A DNA stretch of 50,819 bases, from NCBI GenBank assembly GCA_938027685.1, contig CALJAM010000004.1, positions 1 to 50,819 of the forward strand. The letters are read 5' to 3'. The notes under the pieces are model-generated. The model ran no database searches. It saw only the letters and a program-made list of their open reading frames with translations, and was not told where the DNA came from. A program made the translations under genes and the position numbers. Of the stretch, positions 44,442-50,819 are shown in pieces (the first letter of the stretch is position 1; each line of letters begins with the position of its first letter). Source of the stretch: an uncultured Bryobacteraceae bacterium. GTDB taxonomy: Bacteria; Acidobacteriota; Terriglobia; Bryobacterales; Bryobacteraceae.

Positions 44442-46409
44442 TCAGGCCAGCACGCCCACGACCTCCTCGAAGATTTGCTCGTCCTCGAACAGGTGCTGGC
44501 GGATCGAAGCCGACGGGCACGCGGCCACGCAGGTGCCGCAACCCTTGCACAGGGCCTCGTTGACCTGGGCGACGTTCTTTTCCGGCAGGAACGAGATCGC
44601 ATTGTAGGGGCACAGGCCCACGCAAGTCTTGCAACCCGAGCAAACCTCCTCGAGCACGTAGGCCGTATTGGGTTCGAGCTCGATGGAGCCGGTGTCCAAC
44701 AACTGCATGGCCTCCGCCGCGGCCGCTCCGGCCTGGGCCACCGTGTCCGGGATGTCCTTCGGGCCCTGGCAGCAGCCTGCCAGGAAGATGCCGTCGGTGA
44801 AGGTGTTCACCGGGGCCAACTTGGGATGCCGTTCGAGGAACCAGCCCTCGCTCGAGCAGGAGATATTGAACAGGCGGCGCACCTCGGTGGCGTCGGCCTG
44901 GGGCTCCAGGCCGGTGGCCAGGATCACCATGTCCACCGGGATCTTGCGCACCTGCCCGAGCAGCGTGTCTTCGGCTCTCAGGATGAGCCGGCCGTCGGTC
45001 TCAGCCGGGTAGACGTCGGCCACCTTACCGCGGATGAAGTGCACGCCCTCCTCGGCCACGCGATTGTAAAACTCCTCGAAGGCCTTGCCCGGCGTGCGCA
45101 TGTCGATATAGAAGTTGTAGACCTCGGCCCCGGTGCGTTCCTTGACCAGGTGGGCCAGCTTGAGCGAGTACATGCAACAGACGCGCGAGCACCAGCGGTT
45201 GGTGTGCTCGTCGCGGCTGCCCACGCAATGGACGATGCCGACGCTGCGCGGCTTGCGCCCGTCACGCAACACAAGCTCGCCTCCCGTGGGTCCGGCGGCG
45301 TTGATCAGGCGCTCGACCTCGAGCGCCGTGTAAACGTTGGGGTAGACGCCGTAGCCGTAGTAGGGGATGCGCGAGGCATCGAAGGCCTTGTAACCGGTGG
45401 CCAGGATGATCGCCCCAACCTCGATGGTTTCGATGGTCTCCTGTTGCCCGAAATCGATCGCTTGGCGCTCGCCGCAGGCTTCCAGGCAGGTCTTCTTGCA
45501 CTTGCCGCTCTTGAACTCGATGCAGGTCTCCGGGTCAATGACAACCACCTGGGGCACCGCTTGCGGGAAGGGAATGTAGATGGGCTTGCGCTTGCCCAGA
45601 CCCTGGTTGAACTCGTCATAAAACTTGGGCTGCTTGTAGACACACGCCTCGATGCACTCGAGGCAGCCGACGCATAGGTCCTCGATCACGTAGCGGGGCT
45701 TGCGGCGGACACGGACCTTGAAATCGCCCACGAATCCTTCCACGCCGATCACCTCGGAGTAGGTCCACAGCGTGATATTGGGGTGGTCCTTTACGGCGGT
45801 CATCTTGGGCGTGAGGATGCAGGCGGCGCAATCCAGCGTCGGGAAGGTCTTGTCGAACATGGCCATGTGGCCGCCGATGGTGGGCTCGCGCTCGACCAGG
45901 TAGACCTTTTTGCCGGCGTTGGCGAGCGTGAGCGCCGCGTGGATGCCGGCGATGCCTCCGCCCACCACCAGGACGGACTGCCGGATGGGTATGCTGCGGC
46001 GCTCCAGCGGGCGATTCCAGGCCACGCGCTGGACGGCGGCGCGGAGCAGATCGCGCGCCTTCGCGGTGGCGGCTTCTCCGGAATGCACCCACGAGTCGTG
46101 CTCGCGGATGTTGACCATGTGGCAGAGATAGGGATTCAGCCCGGCTTCCTCGCAGGCGGTGCGGAAGGTGTGCTCGTGCAGGTGCGGGGAGCAGGCCGCC
46201 ACCACCACGCGCTCCAGGCCGTGCTGGGCGATATCGGCCTTGATGAGCTCCTGGCCCGGATCCGAGCACATGTATTTGTAGTCGCGGGCCACGATCACGC
46301 CGGGGAGCGTGGCGGCGAACTCACGCAGCGCAGCGACGTTGATGGTACCGGCGATGTTGGTGCCGCAATGGCAGATGTAGACCCCGATGCGGGCGCTCGG
46401 TTTCGTCAC
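44442..46409 (-). CDS. hdrA: HdrA, FAD/iron-sulfur subunit of heterodisulfide-reductase-type complexes
   Basis: HdrA is the flavin subunit that performs electron bifurcation in HdrABC-MvhADG of methanogens. The 655-residue protein shows an N-terminal HdrA domain (GVYICHCGTNIAG, AACSPHLHEHTF), the FAD-binding GGGIAGIHAAL (150-160), a ferredoxin-like cluster (Cys246, 249, 252, 256), further cysteines at 296, 304, 308 and 312, the HdrA signature CVGSRDEHTNRWCSRVCC, and two C-terminal [4Fe-4S] sites (Cys590-600 and Cys621-631). It is full length and overlaps the EMO-like gene by 4 bp. No stand-alone hdrB or hdrC follows; the Hdr-type partner here is likely the EMO/HdrD-like proteins. Confidence 0.9.
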   Translation of the reverse strand: MTKPSARIGVYICHCGTNIAGTINVAALREFAATLPGVIVARDYKYMCSDPGQELIKADIAQHGLERVVVAACSPHLHEHTFRTACEEAGLNPYLCHMVNIREHDSWVHSGEAATAKARDLLRAAVQRVAWNRPLERRSIPIRQSVLVVGGGIAGIHAALTLANAGKKVYLVEREPTIGGHMAMFDKTFPTLDCAACILTPKMTAVKDHPNITLWTYSEVIGVEGFVGDFKVRVRRKPRYVIEDLCVGCLECIEACVYKQPKFYDEFNQGLGKRKPIYIPFPQAVPQVVVIDPETCIEFKSGKCKKTCLEACGERQAIDFGQQETIETIEVGAIILATGYKAFDASRIPYYGYGVYPNVYTALEVERLINAAGPTGGELVLRDGRKPRSVGIVHCVGSRDEHTNRWCSRVCCMYSLKLAHLVKERTGAEVYNFYIDMRTPGKAFEEFYNRVAEEGVHFIRGKVADVYPAETDGRLILRAEDTLLGQVRKIPVDMVILATGLEPQADATEVRRLFNISCSSEGWFLERHPKLAPVNTFTDGIFLAGCCQGPKDIPDTVAQAGAAAAEAMQLLDTGSIELEPNTAYVLEEVCSGCKTCVGLCPYNAISFLPEKNVAQVNEALCKGCGTCVAACPSASIRQHLFEDEQIFEEVVGVLA

Positions 46410-48358
46410 GGTTGGGTCGCCTCCTCGACCAGCTCGACGATGTCTTTGATGACCAGCTTGTCTTCCAGGCCCGTCGTCTTACGGGCGTCCTGGAACATCA
46501 CCCAATCTTTCGGACAGGCCACGACCAGCGTGGCGGCTCCGGTGGCGGCGGCCTCTCGCACGCGGCTTTCGGCCGGCCGCTCCTGAATGCCGGCCACATC
46601 CTCCATCCAGATTCGGCCGCCGCCGGCGCCGCAGCAATAGGAGCGGCTGCCGCAGCGCGGCATCTCGACCAGCTCGAGGCCGAGCGCGCGCAGAATCCGG
46701 CGCGGCGCGTCGTAAACGCCGTTGTAGCGGCCCAGGTAGCAGGGATCGTGGTAGGTGACCTTGCCGCTCAGCCGCCGGAGGGGCGTCAGCCGGTTGGTGC
46801 GAATCAGTTCCCAGATCAGCTCGGTGTGATGCGCCACTTGGGGCCGGCCGTTCGACCAACGGTATTCCTGTCGCAGTGCATGCAGGCTGTGCGGATCCGT
46901 GGTGACGATCTTCTCGAAGCGCGCCTTCGCGATGGCGGCTAGATTCTTTTCCATGAGGGTTTCAAACAACCCCTCTTCGCCTACCCGGCGGGCGTCGTTG
47001 CCCGAATTCTGTTCGGCCTCGTAAAGGATCCCGAAATCGACGCCTGCACGCGCCAGAACGCGTGCCGCTGTGCGGGTGATCGGCTGCAGGCGCGGGTCGT
47101 AGGCGGCGTAATCGCCGGTGAACCAGAGCCAAGTGACCGGCTCCTTGCGCGCGTCCTTGATCTTGAAGTCCAACCCTTGTGCCCAGCGCGCGCGGTTACG
47201 CGCCGATTGCCCGAAGCTGTTGCCGTAACGCGCGAGGTTGGTGAGCGCCTCCTGGAGATGGCCGTCGAGTTCACCGTCGGCCACGAGCTTGCGGCGGAGC
47301 TCGATGAGCACGGGAACGTGCTCGTTGGAAACCGGGCAGCGGGCGATGCAGGCCAGGCAGGTCATGCAAGCCCATACCTGCTCCGGTTTCACCCGGTCGG
47401 GCAACAAGGCGTGGCCGTTGCCCCCTGCTGCCAGCGAGGCCATGATCAGTTCCTTGACCTGATGCATAAGCATCTTGGGCGACAGCTGGTAACCGCTGTT
47501 CTGAGCGGGGCAGGCGCGATCGCAGCGCCCGCATTCGGCACATGCCAGCCCGCTGAAGAGTTGCCGCCAGGTGAATTCCTCCAAACGCGAGGCGCCGTCG
47601 GAGGCTGCGGGCATGGGGGGCTCCAGCGCGCCGAACAGTACGCCGAAGGGCGAGGCCAGCAGGTGCAGGTGCTTCGAATAGGGCAGGTAGACGAGGAACC
47701 CGAGGACGGTGACCATGTGGACCCACCACATGGCTGCCGCCAGTGCGCCTGCCTCAGCGGCTTCGGCGCCAGCGGCGGCGAGCAGGCCGCCGACGGCCGT
47801 GGCTACGGGCCTCCAGCCATGGGCTTCTCCGGCGAGACTGGCGGCACCGGCGCCCACCAGAGAGCTGAGCAGGACGACGGAAATCAGCGTGAGGATGATG
47901 CCCGCATCGCGCGTCTGCTCAAGACGCGGCGGTCGCAGCAGATAGCGCCGGAAAGCCGCCGTCACCAGCCCGGCCAGACCGATCACACCGAAGATTTCCA
48001 GTGCCAACGCCATGGCGTAGGCCTGATCCGCGTAGGGAACCGGCAGGAACGGCAGGAGCCCCTTGAGCAGGTTCCAGAAGAAGCTGGTAGCGTAAAAGAC
48101 GAACGCCCAGAAGATCAGCAGGTGCGCGACGCCGATCAGCGGCTCTTCGAGCAGCTTGCGTTGCAGCAATACTTCGAAGAGGAAGCGGCGGATTCGGGCG
48201 GGCCAGCGGTCCCAGCGAGGCTCCGGACGCGCGCGCTTCAATACCTTCACGTAGGCGGCCACGCGGCGGCCGAACAGGCCGAACGCGACCAAGGCGAGCC
48301 CCCACAGAATCAGGCGCGCTGGGATGCCCAAAACTAAGCCGGCCGCCGGATCCGTCAT
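46406..48358 (-). CDS. Membrane cytochrome b/HdrD fusion, Etf:menaquinone oxidoreductase (EMO)-like
   Basis: EMO-type proteins pass electrons between reduced Etf and menaquinone. This 650-residue fusion has a NarI-like membrane domain with several helices (about 10-235) and candidate heme-b histidines His79, His214, His230 and His232; two [4Fe-4S] sites (Cys273, 276, 279, 283 and Cys331, 334, 337, 341); and HdrD-type CCG repeats. The second CCG repeat is intact (Cys540, Cys569, Cys575, Cys576, Cys615). In the first repeat the cysteine position near 451 reads NSGND, where the truncated HdrD-like protein of this operon reads CAGEC. It follows etfA by 5 bp and overlaps hdrA. The quinone link is a family-based inference. 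Confidence 0.82.
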   Translation of the reverse strand: MTDPAAGLVLGIPARLILWGLALVAFGLFGRRVAAYVKVLKRARPEPRWDRWPARIRRFLFEVLLQRKLLEEPLIGVAHLLIFWAFVFYATSFFWNLLKGLLPFLPVPYADQAYAMALALEIFGVIGLAGLVTAAFRRYLLRPPRLEQTRDAGIILTLISVVLLSSLVGAGAASLAGEAHGWRPVATAVGGLLAAAGAEAAEAGALAAAMWWVHMVTVLGFLVYLPYSKHLHLLASPFGVLFGALEPPMPAASDGASRLEEFTWRQLFSGLACAECGRCDRACPAQNSGYQLSPKMLMHQVKELIMASLAAGGNGHALLPDRVKPEQVWACMTCLACIARCPVSNEHVPVLIELRRKLVADGELDGHLQEALTNLARYGNSFGQSARNRARWAQGLDFKIKDARKEPVTWLWFTGDYAAYDPRLQPITRTAARVLARAGVDFGILYEAEQNSGNDARRVGEEGLFETLMEKNLAAIAKARFEKIVTTDPHSLHALRQEYRWSNGRPQVAHHTELIWELIRTNRLTPLRRLSGKVTYHDPCYLGRYNGVYDAPRRILRALGLELVEMPRCGSRSYCCGAGGGRIWMEDVAGIQERPAESRVREAAATGAATLVVACPKDWVMFQDARKTTGLEDKLVIKDIVELVEEATQP

Positions 48359-48363
48359 GGCAG

Positions 48364-49338
48364 TCAGCCTTTCCGCGCCCGGACGGCCTCGGCGAGGGCC
48401 GGCATGAGCTCCAGCGCGTCAGCCACTACGCCGTAGTGGGCGAGGTTGAAAATGGGCGCCTGGGGATCGGTGTTCACGGCCACGATGAGCGCTGAGTTCT
48501 TCATGCCCTCGACGTGCTCGGGCGCGCCGCTGATTCCCAGCGCCAGGTAGAGCTTGGGTTTGACCGTGAGGCCGGACTTGCCGACCTGTCGCGACAGCGG
48601 CAGCCAGCCCTGATCGACTACGGGGCGCGAGCCGCAGACTTCTCCACCCAAGGCCTGGGCGAGCTCTTCGGCCAGCTCGAGGTTGTCCTTGCTCTGGATG
48701 CCCCGGCCGACGGCCACCAGGATGTCTTCGCGCGTCAGGTCGACCTCGCCGGCTTCCGGCTCGATGTAGCGCTTTAGGCGCAGGCGGACGTCGGAAGGAA
48801 CGCTAACGGGGACCTGCTCGACGGCGGGCTGACGCTCGGAACGCCCCTGATCGGCGGGCCGCGCGCCCGGCCACAGCCCGATGATCGCAGGCTCTTTTGT
48901 CAGACGGACGCGTGTTTCGAGCTTGCCGCCGTAAAGCACGCAGCGGGCTTCCAGGGCGCCGTCGGAAGCCTTCAGGTCGATGGCGAAATTGACCGCGGGA
49001 GCGCCGAGGATGGCGCCGAGCAGCGTACTGACGCCCCAAACGTTGTTCGTCGCCGGGACGAGCACGACGCGCGGCTGCCGCTGCCGCGCCAGATCCGCCA
49101 GCGCGGCCGCATGAACTTCAGGAATGGGCTCGGCCAAAGCCGCATGGTCTGCGCACAATACCGTATCCGCGCAGCCCAACTGCCCGGCCAAGGTCGAGCA
49201 CTGAGGGCCCGGCAGGATCGCCTCCAGCGGGACCTGGAGAGCGTCCGCCAGTTCACGCCCGAGAGCAAGCGCTTCAAAGCTGATGTCGTTGATCTGTCCC
49301 TGCCACTGCTCCACGACAACCCAAACGCTTCCTGCCAC
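48364..49338 (-). CDS. etfA: Electron transfer flavoprotein alpha subunit
   Basis: EtfA carries the electron-transferring FAD. The 324-residue protein has the N-terminal domain (LVPATNNVWGVSTLLGAILGAPAV) and the FAD-binding C-terminal domain with AVGRGIQSKDNLELAEELAQALGGEV, SRPVVDQGWLPLSRQVGKSG, LYLALGISGAPEHVEGM and NTDPQAPIFNLAHYGVVAD. The pattern is a complete Etf alpha. It follows etfB by 12 bp and is next to the EMO-like gene. Whether this Etf bifurcates cannot be decided from these motifs alone. Confidence 0.93.
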   Translation of the reverse strand: MAGSVWVVVEQWQGQINDISFEALALGRELADALQVPLEAILPGPQCSTLAGQLGCADTVLCADHAALAEPIPEVHAAALADLARQRQPRVVLVPATNNVWGVSTLLGAILGAPAVNFAIDLKASDGALEARCVLYGGKLETRVRLTKEPAIIGLWPGARPADQGRSERQPAVEQVPVSVPSDVRLRLKRYIEPEAGEVDLTREDILVAVGRGIQSKDNLELAEELAQALGGEVCGSRPVVDQGWLPLSRQVGKSGLTVKPKLYLALGISGAPEHVEGMKNSALIVAVNTDPQAPIFNLAHYGVVADALELMPALAEAVRARKG

Positions 49339-49350
49339 GGCGCACCTCCT

Positions 49351-50133
49351 TCAGAGCAAGCCCCGCTCCGCGAGCAGCTCGCAGATCTTGCCTGCGACTT
49401 CCTCGGGCGAGCCTTCCAGCATTTCGGCCCGGCCGGCCACTTCCGGCTTGGCCATCGACAGCACTTCGATCCCGTCGAGGGATTGGGCGACCGGCTGGGG
49501 AACCTCGACGTCCTCAATCTTTGCGCTCTTCATAGCCGCGCGGACTTTGGCCACGGGCACGTAACGGGGCGGTTTCTCGGCCGACTGCACGCCGAGCACG
49601 GCAGGCAGAGCGATCTCGAACTCACCCCGGTAGCCGGCCTGGAACTCCTTTATGACGGAGGCCTTGCCCTCGGCGATTTCGGTCACAGCCGTGACCACGC
49701 CGATGTAGGGCAAACCGAGTCGGAAGGCCACCAGCGGCGCGATGAGACCGTCGAGGTCTTCGATGGTTTGCGCCCCGGTCAGGATCAGGTCGGCCGGCAA
49801 GAGCCCGGCAGAGGACTGGAGGGCGGCGACGCATGAGCCGGCCAGGGCGGGGACGCCGAGGCCGGGGTTCACGCCGCGCAAACGCACGAGCCTGTCGGCC
49901 CCCTTGGCCGCTGCCGCATATAGCAGATCGTCCACCTCAGGCGCTTCGGGCGCCACCACAGTCACCCGCCCGCCGTGGCGTTCCTTCAGCAGCAGCGCCT
50001 CTTCAAGAGCGTGATCGTCGGATTCGCTCGCGATCAAGCGCAAGGCTTCACGGTCGAGCGATTTGCCATCGGGCGCGATCTCCAGCTCCTCGATCACGTC
50101 CGGCACCATCCGCATCAGCACCAGGAAATGCAT
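49351..50133 (-). CDS. etfB: Electron transfer flavoprotein beta subunit
   Basis: EtfB binds AMP in ordinary Etfs or a second FAD in bifurcating ones. The 260-residue protein shows the family pattern: HFLVLMRMVPDV at the start, SESDDHALEEALLLKE, AAAKGADRLVRL, LILTGAQTIEDLDG and the C-terminal PRYVPVAKVRAAMK block. ATG 50133 is chosen because GGAGG stands 8 nt upstream; a GTG two codons earlier would be too close to it. The start lies 2 nt after the stop of the HdrD-like gene. Acceptor proteins are likely the EMO-like and HdrD-like products of this operon. Confidence 0.92.
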   Translation of the reverse strand: MHFLVLMRMVPDVIEELEIAPDGKSLDREALRLIASESDDHALEEALLLKERHGGRVTVVAPEAPEVDDLLYAAAAKGADRLVRLRGVNPGLGVPALAGSCVAALQSSAGLLPADLILTGAQTIEDLDGLIAPLVAFRLGLPYIGVVTAVTEIAEGKASVIKEFQAGYRGEFEIALPAVLGVQSAEKPPRYVPVAKVRAAMKSAKIEDVEVPQPVAQSLDGIEVLSMAKPEVAGRAEMLEGSPEEVAGKICELLAERGLL

Positions 50134-50135
50134 GT

Positions 50136-50819
50136 TCACGCCTCCATTGCCTCCGCCAGCAACTCGGTGACGTCACGCACGACCATCTTCTGGTCGTAGC
50201 CGAGAACCTTGAGAGCGTCCTCGAACCGCGAGATCTCGTAAGGGCAGGAAACCGCGAGCACGTCGGCGCCGGTGGCAATGGCCTCCTTGACGCGCCGCTC
50301 CGACAACCTTTCATACCCCTTGGCCTTGTAGTAGGTGTCCAGCCACATGCCGCCGCCTCCGCCGCCGCAGCAGATCGAGTTGATCCGGTTGTGCGTCATT
50401 TCGACGAGCTTGACGCCAGGGATGGCTCGCAACAGGGCCCTGGGCTCGTCAAAGAATCCGTTGTGCCGTCCGATGCAGCAGGCATCGTGGTAGGTGACGG
50501 TGTAGGGCAACTTGCGAGTGAGCAGCGGACGGAGCTTGTCCACATACCGGGCCAGGAAGGGCGTGGTCTGCTCGACCGGGTAGCGGAAGCCGCGCTCGGG
50601 ATATTGATAAATGAAGGCATCGTAGGCGTGGGCGCCCGACGTCACAATCCGGTTGAACTTGTACTTGGCGAAGACCGCCATGTTGTAGTCCATCAGCGTG
50701 TCGAACAGGCCGGTTTCGCCGAGCAGGCGGGCGCATTCGCCGGCGCACTTTTCCTCGTTGCCCAGAATGGCGAAGTCGATGCCCAAGGCATGGAACAGGC
50801 GCGCCGTGGCGCGGCTCAC
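50136..50819 (-). CDS. HdrD/GlpC-like CCG-domain iron-sulfur protein, N-terminus outside the window
   Basis: The visible 227 residues correspond to the C-terminal half of an HdrD-like protein. Two CCG-type repeats are seen: EEKCAGECARLLGETGLFD (first) and YHDACCIGRHNGF...NSICCGGGGGGMW (second), with a last cysteine in AVSCPYEI. Such repeats bind [4Fe-4S] clusters of the heterodisulfide-reductase type. The frame is open to the window end, and the GTG at the edge is not taken as a start. Homology to residues 440-645 of the EMO-like protein is clear. It is the first visible gene of the operon, 2 bp from etfB, and may be the cytoplasmic partner that replaces HdrB. Confidence 0.82.
   Translation of the reverse strand: MSRATARLFHALGIDFAILGNEEKCAGECARLLGETGLFDTLMDYNMAVFAKYKFNRIVTSGAHAYDAFIYQYPERGFRYPVEQTTPFLARYVDKLRPLLTRKLPYTVTYHDACCIGRHNGFFDEPRALLRAIPGVKLVEMTHNRINSICCGGGGGGMWLDTYYKAKGYERLSERRVKEAIATGADVLAVSCPYEISRFEDALKVLGYDQKMVVRDVTELLAEAMEA

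Overview
The window is GC-rich, gene-dense bacterial chromosome with ATGA-type gene overlaps, many Tat or Sec signals on carbohydrate-active and unknown enzymes, and families common in Acidobacteriota (DUF6807/'PmoA-like', DUF1501, Tat-signalled Gfo/Idh/MocA proteins, HspR-controlled dnaK). The best guess is a Bryobacterales/Solibacter-like acidobacterium. This is inferred from gene content; no rRNA or tRNA gene was recognised. The dnaA-dnaN-gyrB block places the replication origin region near 33-35 kb.

Layout. 1-4.6 kb: minus-strand chemotaxis operon cheY-cheX-cheA-cheW (cheW cut by the window edge); CheA carries a second CheW-like domain and a degenerate receiver. 4.7-12.3 kb: plus-strand genes for a short DUF1501 protein, an SDR, a lytic transglycosylase, a heparinase II/III-type lyase, an enolase-superfamily enzyme and a DUF6807 protein. 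12.3-15.2 kb: an AAA+ ATPase divergent from a secretin. 15.2-17.3 kb: a second DUF6807 protein coupled to a Gfo/Idh/MocA oxidoreductase. 17.4-23.7 kb: zinc-ribbon rhomboid, PfpI-like protein, alpha/beta hydrolase, HAD phosphatase, then SDR-aroK-glycerate kinase. 23.9-28.9 kb: two large secreted sugar-processing proteins. 29-33 kb: DUF488, hspR, dnaJ and dnaK (no grpE). 33.5-38.6 kb: dnaA, dnaN, gyrB. 38.7-40.8 kb: two paralogous glycosyltransferase-like genes.

40.9 kb to the end: a tightly packed minus-strand redox operon. In transcription order it encodes an HdrD-like CCG protein (cut by the window edge), EtfB, EtfA, a membrane cytochrome b/HdrD fusion resembling Etf:menaquinone oxidoreductase (EMO), HdrA, MvhD, the [NiFe]-hydrogenase small and large subunits, and a hydrogenase maturation protease. 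This is the most unusual part of the window. It joins a cytoplasmic group-3-type hydrogenase and HdrA to an electron-transferring flavoprotein and a quinone-linked membrane module, with no separate HdrB or HdrC in view. The inferred role is exchange of electrons among H2, an Etf-linked donor, low-potential carriers and the menaquinone pool; direction and bifurcation cannot be read from sequence.

Regulatory signals include a textbook dnaK promoter overlapped by a HAIR-like HspR operator, a DnaA-box match just before dnaA, recurrent extended -10 motifs of the form TGnTAnnnT, and several genes whose -10-like hexamer lies only 6-7 nt before the start codon, suggesting leaderless mRNAs.
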